DNA of 64,000 nucleotides. Source: Saccharicrinis sp963675435 (GTDB taxonomy: Bacteria > Bacteroidota > Bacteroidia > Bacteroidales > Marinilabiliaceae). The position numbers were made by a program, and so were the translations under genes. This document shows positions 43,348-53,650 of the stretch, piece by piece. The stretch lies in the NCBI GenBank assembly GCA_963675435.1, contig OY776216.1, positions 2,790,001 to 2,854,000 on the forward strand, read 5' to 3'. The notes under the pieces are model-generated. The model made no database searches and was not told where the DNA came from. It saw only the letters and a list, made by a program, of their open reading frames with translations. How positions within the stretch are numbered: position 1 is the stretch's first letter; every line of letters starts with the position of its first letter.

Positions 43348-44739
43348 ATGCAAAAGAAAAACAATAACATAAACAGAAAACAATTTTTTAAAGTTTTAGG
43401 AGGTGTTGCAGCTACTTCAACTGCGTTTGTATATGGGTGCAAACCTAAAAATAACAGTATAATAGCTTCAGGTACAGCCAGCCTCTCTAAAATAGATCCT
43501 CAAAAAATGGAGTATCGTATTAATCCATATTCTGGAGATAAAGTTTCTCTTTTAGGGTATGGTTGTATGCGCTTACCGATGAAGAAGATTAGTGAAACAG
43601 AGGAGGAAATTGATCAGGATGCCTGGAATGATTTAGTGGATGAGGCCTTAAAATATGGCGTGAATTATTACGATACGTCACCGGTATATGGCAGAGGTTT
43701 ATCAGAAAAAACAACGGGTATAGCGCTCAAACGACACCCTCGGGATTCGTATTTTATCGCAACCAAACTCTCAAACTTCAGACCAGATACTCATTCAAGA
43801 GAAGAGTCGATAAAAATGTATCACAACTCTTTTAAAGAGCTTCAGGTTGATTATATTGATTATTATCTGTTGCATGCTGTAGGCCTGGGAGGAATGAAAA
43901 ATTTTAAGGCCAGATATATAGATAATGGCATGATTGATTTTTTGCTTAAAGAAAAAGAAGCAGGAAGAATTCGCAATTTGGGTTGGTCGTTTCATGGTGA
44001 TGTTGAAGTTTATGATTATCTGCTTGCAATGGGAATTCAGTGGGATTTTGTTCAGATTCAGGTGAATTATGTAGATTGGTTGCATGCAACTGGGGCTAAT
44101 GTTAATGGAGAATATTTATTTAATGAACTTGTAAAGCATAAAACGCCGGCGGTTATTATGGAGCCACTTTTAGGAGGTAGACTGGCTAAATTACCAAACT
44201 TTTTAATGGGTAAATTAAAACAGCAAAGACCAGAAGCAAGCGTGGCATCATGGGCATTCAGGTATGCAGGTACTCCTCCTGAAGTGCTTACTGTACTCAG
44301 CGGTATGACCTATAAAGAACATTTGGTGGATAATTTGGATACCTATTCACCATTAGAACCCATTACTAATCAGGAGCAAACTTTATTAGATGAAATTACC
44401 GAACTGATTTTACAATATCCGTTAATATCCTGTACAGAATGTCGTTATTGCATGCCTTGTCCGTATGGTATAGATATTCCTGCAGTTTTTGCGCATTATA
44501 ATAAATGTATCAACGAAGGAAACTTTCCGAAGAGTTTACAGGATGAAAATTATACTGACGCCCGTAAAGCATTTTTAGTAGGCTATAATCGAACAGTACC
44601 CAAGTTACGCCAGGCTAATCATTGTATCGGCTGTGGTAAATGTGTATCGCTGTGTCCGCAGCGAATAAAGATACCGGAAGAAATGACGCGTATTGATAAA
44701 TTTGTGGAACAGTTAAAACAAGAAACAGAAATAGGGTAG
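43348..44739 (+). CDS. Aldo/keto reductase with C-terminal 4Fe-4S clusters, exported
   Basis: Protein of 463 residues from ATG 43348 (an in-frame ATG at 43321 would overlap the upstream gene by 8 bp). The N-terminal signal NRKQFFKVLGGVAATSTAF ends at a lipobox-like YGC, with RK in place of the Tat RR pair. The AKR barrel shows YDTSPVYGRGLSEKT, FIATKLSN, VDYIDYYLLHAV and NLGWSFHG. The C-terminus has two cysteine clusters, CTECRYCMPCPYGIDIP and CIGCGKCVSLCP. This AKR plus ferredoxin type is common in anaerobes; the electron source is probably the polyferredoxin encoded upstream. Substrate unknown. Confidence 0.85.
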   Translation: MQKKNNNINRKQFFKVLGGVAATSTAFVYGCKPKNNSIIASGTASLSKIDPQKMEYRINPYSGDKVSLLGYGCMRLPMKKISETEEEIDQDAWNDLVDEALKYGVNYYDTSPVYGRGLSEKTTGIALKRHPRDSYFIATKLSNFRPDTHSREESIKMYHNSFKELQVDYIDYYLLHAVGLGGMKNFKARYIDNGMIDFLLKEKEAGRIRNLGWSFHGDVEVYDYLLAMGIQWDFVQIQVNYVDWLHATGANVNGEYLFNELVKHKTPAVIMEPLLGGRLAKLPNFLMGKLKQQRPEASVASWAFRYAGTPPEVLTVLSGMTYKEHLVDNLDTYSPLEPITNQEQTLLDEITELILQYPLISCTECRYCMPCPYGIDIPAVFAHYNKCINEGNFPKSLQDENYTDARKAFLVGYNRTVPKLRQANHCIGCGKCVSLCPQRIKIPEEMTRIDKFVEQLKQETEIG

Positions 44740-44817
44740 GAGCAAATTACTTTTTTAAAAGACTTAGGCGAAATCAAATAAAGGTTAATCGCATTTTAAA
44801 CTCAAAATCTAAATTCA

Positions 44818-46356
44818 ATGAATAAGGTTTCAATACTGCTTTCTTTAACTCTATTTGCATGTTTTACGGTCAAATCTCAGAATGTAATTCATGTTACAGA
44901 TTATAAGGAACTATTTGATACCGTTCAGAAATTGCAATTTTTTAGTGATCAAAAGGCATTTGTTGATTTCGTTCCAAAATACAATCAAACTCCAAATGAA
45001 ATATTAAGCAAATATCGTAGTGTAAAAAGCAATGAAGATTTTGATTTGTATCATTTTATCACAAATAATTTTGATACGGCATTTGTAGATACTGCAGCAG
45101 TTCTTAATCATATTAACTACTTATGGGATTTTTTAACCAGAAATCCAGTAAATAAGCATAAGCAATCTTCGCTCATACCTTTAAAATATCCATATATAGT
45201 GCCCGGTGGACGGTTTCGTGAAATTTATTATTGGGATAGTTATTTTACAATGTTGGGTTTAGAGGTGGCTGGAAAAACAGAACTGATCAAGAATATGATT
45301 GATAATTTTGCATATTTAATTCGACAGTACGGACATATTCCTAATGGAAACCGTAGTTATTATTTAAGCCGTTCGCAACCTCCTTTTCTTTCATTAATGA
45401 TTCAATTATATGCTGATTTACCGCAAACAGATAAAAAACAAGTATATCAGGAATATAGGGATGTGTTGGAGAAAGAATATGAATTCTGGATGCATCATAC
45501 CCAACAAAATTTAAAGTCTTATGATTCAGAAAATAGAGTGGTAATGATGGATAAGGGAATTATGTTGAACAGGTATTGGGATAATTTATCAACACCACGT
45601 CCGGAATCCTATTTATACGATATTGAAACAAAAAAGCATTCACAAAGAACCGGGAATATTTATAGAGATATTCGTGCTGCAGCCGAATCCGGTTGGGATT
45701 TTAGTAGTCGCTGGTTTAGCAATGAGCAATCGTTAATCTCTATACAAACTACTCATATTATTCCTATTGACTTAAATTGCTTGTTGTATTTTGAAGAGTT
45801 GATGCTGAGTGAAATGTATGATAATGATAAGTCAGTAATCTATAAAAGTGCTTCAGAGAAAAGAAAGAAACAAATATTGGAACTTTTATGGAGTGAGAAT
45901 CAGAAGTACTTTTTTGATTTTGACTATGTACAAAAATGCCATACTAAAACTTTTAGCTTAGCTGCTGTTTATCCTTTATTCTTTAAGATTGTAGACGAAG
46001 ACACAGCAGCAAAAGTGGCTAAGGCAATAGAAAAGAACTTTTTAAAAGAAGGTGGATTAGTTACTACATTGAATCATACAGGACAGCAATGGGACTATCC
46101 AAATGGTTGGCCACCGTTACAGTGGATTGGATATAAAGCACTGAAAAATTACGGTTTTGAAAAAATGGCTAAAGAATTGGCACAAAGGTGGATTAACCTG
46201 AATGTTAAAGTGTATTTAGAAACCAACAAAATGATGGAGAAATATGATGTGGTTGACATCAATAGAAAAGGTGGAGGAGGGGAATATAAGCTTCAGGATG
46301 GATTTGGTTGGACTAATGGTGTGTTTTTAAAGCTCTGGGATGAACTACATCCTTAA
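44818..46356 (+). CDS. treA: Periplasmic trehalase (GH37)
   Basis: Hydrolyses trehalose to two glucose. Protein of 512 residues with signal peptide (VSILLSLTLFACFTVKSQ). Both family signatures are present: PGGRFREIYYWDSYFTMLGL (signature 1) and QQWDYPNGWPPLQWIGYKAL (signature 2). Catalytic acid lies in the region ESGWDFSSRWF and the base near GGGGEYKLQDGFGWTNGV. It lies 78 bp after the aldo/keto reductase gene on the same strand, but there is no functional reason to expect an operon. Confidence 0.95.
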   Translation: MNKVSILLSLTLFACFTVKSQNVIHVTDYKELFDTVQKLQFFSDQKAFVDFVPKYNQTPNEILSKYRSVKSNEDFDLYHFITNNFDTAFVDTAAVLNHINYLWDFLTRNPVNKHKQSSLIPLKYPYIVPGGRFREIYYWDSYFTMLGLEVAGKTELIKNMIDNFAYLIRQYGHIPNGNRSYYLSRSQPPFLSLMIQLYADLPQTDKKQVYQEYRDVLEKEYEFWMHHTQQNLKSYDSENRVVMMDKGIMLNRYWDNLSTPRPESYLYDIETKKHSQRTGNIYRDIRAAAESGWDFSSRWFSNEQSLISIQTTHIIPIDLNCLLYFEELMLSEMYDNDKSVIYKSASEKRKKQILELLWSENQKYFFDFDYVQKCHTKTFSLAAVYPLFFKIVDEDTAAKVAKAIEKNFLKEGGLVTTLNHTGQQWDYPNGWPPLQWIGYKALKNYGFEKMAKELAQRWINLNVKVYLETNKMMEKYDVVDINRKGGGGEYKLQDGFGWTNGVFLKLWDELHP

Positions 46357-46410
46357 ACGATTAAATAATTACCGTTTGCGAAAAAAGGTTGCTATGATTG
46401 TGTATTGGGC

Positions 46411-46878
46411 TTAAACTAAATCCCCAATTGTTGCATCTGTTAATTCAATTAAATTATTCGGTTCTAGTTCTACTTGCATTCCTCTTACTCCGGCACTTAT
46501 ATAAATGGTTTCGAAATCAGTAGCACTAAAGTGTATATAAGTAGGAAACTGTTTTTTCATACCTACAGGAGAGCAGCCACCACGAATATATCCTGTAATA
46601 TTGAGAATGCTTTTCATGGGTATCATAGCACATTTTTTATTACCACTGGCTGCGGCTAACTTCTTAAGGTTTACCTCTTCAGCACCGGGAATACATGCTA
46701 CAATATATCCTGTTTTATCACCTGTTAACACTAATGTTTTAAATACTTTAGCAATATCCTGACCTAAACTGTCTGCTACATGAATGGCCGATAAATCAGC
46801 TTCATCAACGTGATAGGAAATGGCATTATATTTTACTTTGTTGCGGTCTAGAATCCGCATGGCATTGGTTTTTTTCAT
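46411..46878 (-). CDS. ybaK: Cys-tRNA(Pro)/aminoacyl-tRNA deacylase YbaK/EbsC
   Basis: Protein of 155 residues of the YbaK family: TNAMRILDRNKVKYNAISYH, VFKTLVLTGDKTGYIVACIP (catalytic Lys in VFKTLV), EEVNLKKLAAASGNKK and TGYIRGGCSPVGMKKQFPTY. Clears mischarged Cys-tRNA(Pro). Convergent with the trehalase gene. Confidence 0.93.
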   Translation of the reverse strand: MKKTNAMRILDRNKVKYNAISYHVDEADLSAIHVADSLGQDIAKVFKTLVLTGDKTGYIVACIPGAEEVNLKKLAAASGNKKCAMIPMKSILNITGYIRGGCSPVGMKKQFPTYIHFSATDFETIYISAGVRGMQVELEPNNLIELTDATIGDLV

Positions 46879-46993
46879 TCGATTGTATGTGAGATATCTT
46901 TGTTCGCTGTAAAATTAATCACAAAATAGAAAAAGCAAGTATAGAGCGGAAATTATTCAATAGCTCTAAATCTTTTCATTCACATTGATAAAT

Positions 46994-47548
46994 TTATACA
47001 ATAGCGGTCCACTTGGGGTTCTGTTTTAAAATCTCTTTATGGATACAACAATCTTCATCATGAGCTCCTGGTAGAAAACCAATACTCATTAAAAATTCAT
47101 TGACAATTTCGCCACCAGTAAACTTAAAGTTCTGTTTAAATATTTTAACCCATTCCTCTTTTGTTTTGGGGTGATGGTGTTCAAGCCACTTTTCAAAGGA
47201 ACCATATTTTTCCTGAAGCTTTAATATTGTTTTAGCGTTTTCAATAGCAGCATTAACTTTAAGCTTATTACGAATAATACCTGCATCATTTAACAATCGC
47301 ATTCTATCTTCTTCTGTATAATTAGCAATTGTTTTAATACAAAATTGATTGTAGGCTTTCTTGAAATTTTCTTCCTTTTTAAGAATGGTTTCCCAGCTTA
47401 ATCCCGCTTGATTAATTTCCATAATTAACCTGCCAAATAACTCATTGTCATCATGCAAGGGGAAACCATAATGTTGATCGTGGTAGTTTTTATGTAATTT
47501 CTTTTTTTCTTCTGATGTAATGCTATTTATGTATTTACAGTATGACAT
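46994..47548 (-). CDS. tag: DNA-3-methyladenine glycosylase I (Tag)
   Basis: Base excision repair enzyme, 184 residues. YHDQHYGFPLHDDNELFGRL, LIMEINQAGLSWETILKKEE, FKKAYNQF and GFLPGAHDEDCCIHKEI match Tag; the C-terminal HDEDCC supplies part of the zinc site (with CKYINS at the N terminus). The helix-hairpin-helix equivalent is IIRNKLKVNAAIENA. Confidence 0.93.
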   Translation of the reverse strand: MSYCKYINSITSEEKKKLHKNYHDQHYGFPLHDDNELFGRLIMEINQAGLSWETILKKEENFKKAYNQFCIKTIANYTEEDRMRLLNDAGIIRNKLKVNAAIENAKTILKLQEKYGSFEKWLEHHHPKTKEEWVKIFKQNFKFTGGEIVNEFLMSIGFLPGAHDEDCCIHKEILKQNPKWTAIV

Positions 47549-47784
47549 ATGCTTTATTATTTAAGGATGATTAAGGGCGCTATTAAAGAAGCAGTAAAAA
47601 TATCATTTTTGTTGTATAAGGAGGCCATGTTGATATTAAGATTTTAGGGTAATATTGTTTTAACACAATTGATGTTCGGTGTTCATTTGATTTAAATTTT
47701 TATCTTGCGAAAATTTCATTTTTTTATTTCACTATCAATCTTTAATAGTTTGAATAATCAGCTATTATAAGAATATTTTGCACT

Positions 47785-49653
47785 ATGATTCGGCTTATTA
47801 AAATAGTATTTCTTTTTATTTTTTGTTTTGGTTATTTAAATGCTCAGTTAATAAATAATGAAACTTATTATGCAATTACTGATTCGATGAATTCAATGTC
47901 CACAGATTCTGTTGACAAGTTATTGGATCGATATTTAAGTTCAGATCAATGTAACAGGTTTGATAGTGCACGACTAATTAACCTTAAAGGAAATAATATA
48001 CTATTAAATGGAAATTATGATAAAGCATTAGAATATTATACTACTGCTATTAATTTGTTTACGCCTGAGGATGGGTACTTGTGGGAAGTAAAAACGAGGT
48101 TAAATATCTCGAGTATTTATTCTGAAATAAAAGAATTTACAAATGCTGGTAATCAGTTATTTCGTGTTAAAGAAATAATTAATAAGAATAATGATACCAT
48201 TTATAAACATAAAGTATCCGAGTATTTTGCTCATTTGTTTTACTCAGAAGGCAATACAGATAGTGCTTTCTATTATTTAGAAAAACTGACAGGTGTTTAT
48301 GAAAGTTGGAAGGATACATTCGCGATGTCCAGGTTATATAATAATTTGGCAGTATTATATAAAGATCAGCAAAAATTTAATAAGGCTCTTTTCTATAACA
48401 ATAAGTCATTGTTGTTAAGCTTAAATAAAGATAATGAACCTGCTGTAGCAGAATCCTATAATAATATGGGAATGTGCTATGAAGGTTTGTATCATAAAAA
48501 TAATAACCAAGAATTGCTAAAAAAAGCATTGTTTTATTACGAGGAAGCAGCTTTAATAAAAATGAAGTATTCATATAAATGGAATTCGGCTATCGCTAAT
48601 TTAGCTCGTTTAAACAGGCAGTTAGGGAATGATAAAATAGCAGATGAGTATTATGAACAATTAGAGTCCCTGGACCAAAAAGATAAAACAGGAGAGATTT
48701 TAGATGTATACAGAAATCAGATGATACATATGTTGAACAAGGATAATGTTGTTGATGCTGCCTACTATTTTGCATTATATGATAGTGTTATCCACGAAAT
48801 GCAAAAAAGGCAGGAAAAGGATTTTCAACAAATGTTATTGAATCAACAAAAATTATTTCATGCCCGAAAAGCAGAACAAGAACAGCATTTAAAACTTCAC
48901 GATGAACATGAAAAAAGACTCATAATAGAACAGAAACAATTTGTTACACAGATAATTTTAGTGATTGTTATAATTATAGTAGTAGGTCTCTTTTATTATC
49001 TGCGTCAAAGAAATAAGTACCTAACACTAAAAATCGAACAGGAAAAGAAGCAATTAAAAGACGCTGTATTACGAACTCAAATGAATCCGCACTTTGTATA
49101 TAATGCATTAACAGCTATACAAAATTCTGTTTTAAAAGAAGAGCAATTAGTAACAGCTTCATATGTGGCTCGTTTTGCGCGTCTTATCCGACAAACATTA
49201 AATATTGCAAGTGTTGACAGAATTACAATGGATGAGGACATAAAAGCACTTGAAGATTATATTGAAACCCAAAAAATGAGATTTGGTGATAAATTTAGCT
49301 ACCAAATTGATGCGGACAAACACTTGAAGCTAAAGGATACTTATGTACCTCCTTTGGTTTTACAACCTTTGGTAGAAAATTCAATTCATCATGGATTTAA
49401 AAATTTAAAAAGGAAAGGATTTATACATATTAAAATAACTCAGGTAGGTTCTTGTCAAGTAAAGTTTGAAGTAATTGATAATGGTATCGGTTATCATCCC
49501 AAAGAGAAAGATGATAAGGATCATGCATTAGATATTTTAAAGAGTCGGTTGGCACTCTTTCATTCAGGAGATGAAATTACTTTTAATATAAAAAAATTAC
49601 CAGATGGAGGAACCAGTGTAAGTTACATTTTAACATTAATGGATCATGTATAA
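47785..49653 (+). CDS. TPR-containing LytS-type sensor histidine kinase
   Basis: Protein of 622 residues: signal/anchor at the N terminus (IVFLFIFCFGYLNAQ), periplasmic TPR-like repeats (~residues 70-300; YDKALEYYTTAINLF, FNKALFYNNKSLLLSL), a TM helix near 395-415 (IILVIVIIIVVGLFYYL) and a cytosolic His_kinase domain with TQMNPHFVYNALTAIQ (His436), LVLQPLVENSIHHGFKNL and the G-box region GIGYHPKEK. The response-regulator gene overlaps it by 8 bp. Confidence 0.92.
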   Translation: MIRLIKIVFLFIFCFGYLNAQLINNETYYAITDSMNSMSTDSVDKLLDRYLSSDQCNRFDSARLINLKGNNILLNGNYDKALEYYTTAINLFTPEDGYLWEVKTRLNISSIYSEIKEFTNAGNQLFRVKEIINKNNDTIYKHKVSEYFAHLFYSEGNTDSAFYYLEKLTGVYESWKDTFAMSRLYNNLAVLYKDQQKFNKALFYNNKSLLLSLNKDNEPAVAESYNNMGMCYEGLYHKNNNQELLKKALFYYEEAALIKMKYSYKWNSAIANLARLNRQLGNDKIADEYYEQLESLDQKDKTGEILDVYRNQMIHMLNKDNVVDAAYYFALYDSVIHEMQKRQEKDFQQMLLNQQKLFHARKAEQEQHLKLHDEHEKRLIIEQKQFVTQIILVIVIIIVVGLFYYLRQRNKYLTLKIEQEKKQLKDAVLRTQMNPHFVYNALTAIQNSVLKEEQLVTASYVARFARLIRQTLNIASVDRITMDEDIKALEDYIETQKMRFGDKFSYQIDADKHLKLKDTYVPPLVLQPLVENSIHHGFKNLKRKGFIHIKITQVGSCQVKFEVIDNGIGYHPKEKDDKDHALDILKSRLALFHSGDEITFNIKKLPDGGTSVSYILTLMDHV

Positions 49654-50374
49654 AGTTGTAATTGTAGAGGATGAGTTTAATGCTCGTGAGGTGTTACAGA
49701 AAATGCTAAACCTGCTTTTTTCTAATATTCAGGTCATAGGTGAATTTTCAAGTTTTGAAGCTGCGGAAGTGTTTTTTAACGCTAATGAAATTGATTTGGC
49801 TTTTTTTGATATTGAACTTGAAGATGGGACTAGTGTTGAAAAGCTAAAGCAATATTCAAACTTAGATTTTCAGGTAATTTTTATTACCAGTTATTCCAAA
49901 TATGCTATAGATGCTATTAAAATTAGTCCTGTAGATTACTTATTGAAACCATTAGATCCTGAAGAATTAAAAAATGCAGTAGAAAAAGCTCTTCATAAAG
50001 TAGCAAAAGAAAAAGAACATATAGAATTAAAAGAAATTGAAAAACGGCAAGAAGAGTTAAAAAAGAAGATTGTTATAAAAACCAGTGATAATACCTTTTA
50101 CTTAAATGCGGAAGATATTTTCATGTTAGAAGCTCAGGGAGCATATACAACAATCTATACCACAGAACGAAAAATACTTACTAGTAGAAACTTAAGACAT
50201 TACGAAGATGTTTTGAAGAATTATAATTTTGCCCGGTCACACCAAAAGTACTTGGTAAATCTTCATCACGTAAAAAAAATAGATGCAAATTCAGAATTAA
50301 TTCTATCAAAGGGATTTAAGGCTTTAATATCAACCCGTAAAAGGGGCGAAATTATCAAAAAACTAAATCTTTAA
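49646..50374 (+). CDS. LytTR-family response regulator
   Basis: Protein of 242 residues. Receiver domain with Asp55 in LAFFDIELEDGTS and DYLLKPLDPEELK; coiled linker (KEKEHIELKEIEKRQEELKK); LytTR domain with FMLEAQGAYTTIYTTERKIL and FARSHQKYLVNLHHVKKID. Translationally coupled to the kinase (8-bp overlap), so one signalling pair. Confidence 0.94.
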   Translation: MYKVVIVEDEFNAREVLQKMLNLLFSNIQVIGEFSSFEAAEVFFNANEIDLAFFDIELEDGTSVEKLKQYSNLDFQVIFITSYSKYAIDAIKISPVDYLLKPLDPEELKNAVEKALHKVAKEKEHIELKEIEKRQEELKKKIVIKTSDNTFYLNAEDIFMLEAQGAYTTIYTTERKILTSRNLRHYEDVLKNYNFARSHQKYLVNLHHVKKIDANSELILSKGFKALISTRKRGEIIKKLNL

Positions 50375-50451
50375 AATAAAAAGAACAAATGCAGAAATAG
50401 AAATGCTTTGATATAATTCTGCATTTGCCAAGGGTTATTTGAGAAATTCAG

Positions 50452-52008
50452 TTAATCATTAATCATTAAACTTGTTTCTGTTTTAATTAAGTTCTTACCC
50501 ATAAAACTAGTTTTGCTCTCTATGAATTTCAAATCGGTTCTGGATGAAGATAAAACCTCAGAATTTATGTATAAATATTGAGATATGGATTTGTTATTGA
50601 GTTGTGGATATAAATCGTTAAAACGTTCTGTGTTAATTTTAGATCTTAGAGCATCAATGGGTTGTGTTCCCAAAATCCAAATGTCATCTTCTATAACTAA
50701 ATGGACTTTTTTCTTTTTATATAGTTCATCATAAGTAATCAAATAACAGTTGTCTTTAATTTGACTGATTGCTTTGGCATCATAGGATAGAATCTTTAAT
50801 AATTGATGTGCCGTATCCTTATTTTTCATTTTTAATGCCATTTTAAAATCCGGTATATTACGTCTTTCAATATGGTCGTTCAATAGAGTTATAAATCCAT
50901 TTCCTAAACTATTTAATACGTCATCATCAAGTGCCCAAATTACAAATTTGCTGAATAATTGTTTTTCTTCATTGTAATTAGGGTAATTAAAATACTCTAT
51001 GAGTGAATTTTTTAACTCAGCTGGTTGCATGTTGAAAATGCATAATCCACTAGTGTTTTGTGTTGGCAGATATGAGCAAAGTTCTTTATCAAGTTTATAA
51101 TGTAGTTTTTGTTTTTTAGGAAGCGAGGCTATTGAAGTGATGTTTAATTTTTCCCCTTCTGTTTTTATGTTTACCCAAATATCTTTATAATAACCTCCAA
51201 AGCCTGCAATTTTGGCAGTTAATTCATTTATTTCATAAATATCTGTTTTAAATACATTGTAAAAATGGAAAGGAATTTCACGTATTTTTTTTGCATTCAA
51301 ATATAATAATGCACTGCTTTCGTTTAAGTCTGAATTAAATACAGATTGAAAATCAAGCGTTTCTTTTTTTATGTTGCCTGTAATATTTAACTTTTCTTCT
51401 TCTAATAAATGATCGAAAAATTGAATTGACGGAACAGAATCCTTTTTCATTAGGCTATCGATCTTTTCCCAAAGAACATTTCTTTCATCATAATTAGCAA
51501 ACTTTAAATTTTCAGATAATTTCTTGTATTCAGCCCTTACTTTTTCATCAATAGGTAAAATTTGGGTGTAGATTCGTAATACATATTCGGAATTATTAAT
51601 GTAGAAAAGCCCTTTTTTAAAATTCCCACCATCTAATTTTATATATGGTAATTGTAGCTCTTTAATTGTAAAACCAAATACTTTTAGCAAGCTATCAGGA
51701 TTAAGAGTGGTTTTACTTTGATCAAGATTAAACTTTAGAGTGTAAGAGTCGTAAAATTCTTGTTTATGAGAATAAAAGCAAAATTTGTCAGTCTCATCAG
51801 TAATTTCTTTCATTATCTCAGGCAAGGATTCCTGTAGTTTATTTTTTACTTCAGCATTCATTGTACTGGTGTTTGCGTATACCATAAATGCAAGACTATC
51901 CTTGGGTATATTAAGTAATAACTGATCTACTTTTGTTTGAGCTAAAGAAATGTTTGGTATTAAAAATAAAAGAAAGGGTAAAACCCATAGTTTTGATGTG
52001 TTCTTCAT
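50452..52008 (-). CDS. Hypothetical secreted protein (518 residues)
   Basis: Signal peptide (KLWVLPFLLFLIPNISLAQT), then a long alpha/beta chain with no known catalytic motif: VDQLLLNIPKDSLAFMVYAN at the start and a C-terminal SISQYLYINSEVLSSSRTDL suggest two repeats of a domain that occurs in large Bacteroidetes lipoproteins of unknown role. There is no lipobox cysteine. Convergent with the LytTR gene. Confidence 0.55.
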   Translation of the reverse strand: MKNTSKLWVLPFLLFLIPNISLAQTKVDQLLLNIPKDSLAFMVYANTSTMNAEVKNKLQESLPEIMKEITDETDKFCFYSHKQEFYDSYTLKFNLDQSKTTLNPDSLLKVFGFTIKELQLPYIKLDGGNFKKGLFYINNSEYVLRIYTQILPIDEKVRAEYKKLSENLKFANYDERNVLWEKIDSLMKKDSVPSIQFFDHLLEEEKLNITGNIKKETLDFQSVFNSDLNESSALLYLNAKKIREIPFHFYNVFKTDIYEINELTAKIAGFGGYYKDIWVNIKTEGEKLNITSIASLPKKQKLHYKLDKELCSYLPTQNTSGLCIFNMQPAELKNSLIEYFNYPNYNEEKQLFSKFVIWALDDDVLNSLGNGFITLLNDHIERRNIPDFKMALKMKNKDTAHQLLKILSYDAKAISQIKDNCYLITYDELYKKKKVHLVIEDDIWILGTQPIDALRSKINTERFNDLYPQLNNKSISQYLYINSEVLSSSRTDLKFIESKTSFMGKNLIKTETSLMIND

Positions 52009-52199
52009 ATATACAAAATGTTGTTAATTGTTATTTAGCAGCAAGTATACATGAACTAATACTTTTTACAACAACTACTTGATAAGTGTTGTTTGTTACT
52101 TTATAAACGAAAAATAGTAATTGTAGCTTGCATCTTTTACTTTTGTATTAATCAAGTAATTCAGGCTAGTAAAAAAACTACAATTACATTTGTAAGAAT

Positions 52200-53081
52200 T
52201 TACTCTTCCTCTATGGAGATATAAAATTCGGCTGTAAAGCTTTCTTTTTTAGGAAGTTTCAAAATTCCTTCCTTAGTTTCAAACCGACCATCAGTTGCAT
52301 CAGCATCAGTAATTCCCAGCCACGGTTCGATACATACAAATGGAGCTGCAGGTTTTGCCCAAATTCCCAAATAATTAAAATCAGGAAAAGATACTGATAG
52401 AAATGTTTTATTGTTTTTGTTTTTTAAGCTTGCCTTGCGTGATTTTAAGTTTTTTAAAATTAAAGCATCATTATCAAATAAACTTTCATTTAACGGTAAA
52501 ATAGAAGTTTTATTCAGTAAAGGTTCTGAGTTTCCACTTAATAAACCATTTGACGCCAATGTCCAGTTTGGAGCTGTTTCTTCATGTTCAAATTCTATAT
52601 AATAATCTGTATAAGATTCATTTTCTTTAAGGGGGCACTTAAATCCAGGATGTCCACCCAATGAAAATAGCATTTCTTCATCGCCAACATTTTCTATCTT
52701 ATATATTATCTGTAGCGTATTATTAACAAGCTTAAATGTTATGTGAAATACGAATTTAAATGGATACATCTTAAGAGATGTTTCATCATATTCATATTTT
52801 AATGTAATTGAATCTTTTGCTTGTTGTTCTACTTCTAATAACTCATTGTTTCTAATAAATCCATGTTTGGGAATACTATAGGTTTCACCTTTATATTGAT
52901 ATTGTCCTTCTTTTAGCATTCCAATAATAGGAAACAAAACAGGTGCATGACTTCCCCAAATATCAGGCTTAGCATCCCACATAAATTCCTGATCTGTCTT
53001 TTTTGATTTGATACTACAAATCTCAGCTCCTTTGTGAGTGATTTTGACGCTTAAAAAACTATTTTCAATTGTATGAATCAT
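52200..53081 (-). CDS. Aldose 1-epimerase-family protein (LacX-like)
   Basis: Protein of 293 residues starting MIHTIENSFLSVKITHKGAE (ATG 53081; an in-frame ATG at 53114 adds 11 residues unlike the family). WGSHAPVLFPIIGML, YSIPKHGFIRNNEL, LGGHPGFKCPL and FVCIEPWLGITDADAT match LacX-type epimerases: catalytic His pair in KHGF and GGHPGF and the Glu in IEPWLG. It acts on a hexose anomer, substrate unspecified. Confidence 0.88.
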   Translation of the reverse strand: MIHTIENSFLSVKITHKGAEICSIKSKKTDQEFMWDAKPDIWGSHAPVLFPIIGMLKEGQYQYKGETYSIPKHGFIRNNELLEVEQQAKDSITLKYEYDETSLKMYPFKFVFHITFKLVNNTLQIIYKIENVGDEEMLFSLGGHPGFKCPLKENESYTDYYIEFEHEETAPNWTLASNGLLSGNSEPLLNKTSILPLNESLFDNDALILKNLKSRKASLKNKNNKTFLSVSFPDFNYLGIWAKPAAPFVCIEPWLGITDADATDGRFETKEGILKLPKKESFTAEFYISIEEE

Positions 53082-53149
53082 ATGTAAAAGTGGTGTTTTT
53101 GCTATTGGAAACAAAGTTAATAGGATATATGTTGAATTTGAAATGGATA

Positions 53150-53650
53150 TTATTCACTGTATTTATGTAAGTATGCCAATTTGCCAATTTTAACGCCTTC
53201 ATCATTAGTAAGAAATCCTATTTCTATTGAATATGATTTGTTATTATTTGAAAATATTAATTTCCCTTTGTAAATATCTTTAATTCCAACTTTTTCAAGT
53301 TCATAGGTAAAATCTTTAAATTTTATTTTCTGCCAGTTTATTTCAAGCTCTTCACCTTGTCTACATATACGTTTAAATTCTTTATCTAGCTCTTTACTCC
53401 AGGATTCTCTTGCTTCATTAACTGATTTTGAAGCCATTGTTTTAAAGGCATCATCATCAGAATCTAATATTTTCTCTAAAATATCTTCAGGTGTTGCCAT
53501 GTATTTTTCATAAGTAGATTCGTTCCATGTTTGAATGGATTGTAAGAGCTTGGTAATTTGTTTCCCTGTTTTCTCTCTTTCTAAAGCCTTTAAGTTTGTT
53601 ATGTGTAAGAAGAGCGCAGTAAAAATGATTAGAGTGATTCGTGCTTTCAT
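53150..53650 (-). CDS. Hypothetical small secreted protein
   Basis: Protein of 166 residues with signal peptide (ITLIIFTALFLHITNLKALE) followed by a mixed helical/beta part (KQITKLLQSIQTWNESTYEK, KLIFSNNNKSYSIEIGFLTN). No recognised domain. Upstream (53651-53924) is non-coding AT-rich sequence without an obvious operator. Confidence 0.5.
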   Translation of the reverse strand: MKARITLIIFTALFLHITNLKALEREKTGKQITKLLQSIQTWNESTYEKYMATPEDILEKILDSDDDAFKTMASKSVNEARESWSKELDKEFKRICRQGEELEINWQKIKFKDFTYELEKVGIKDIYKGKLIFSNNNKSYSIEIGFLTNDEGVKIGKLAYLHKYSE

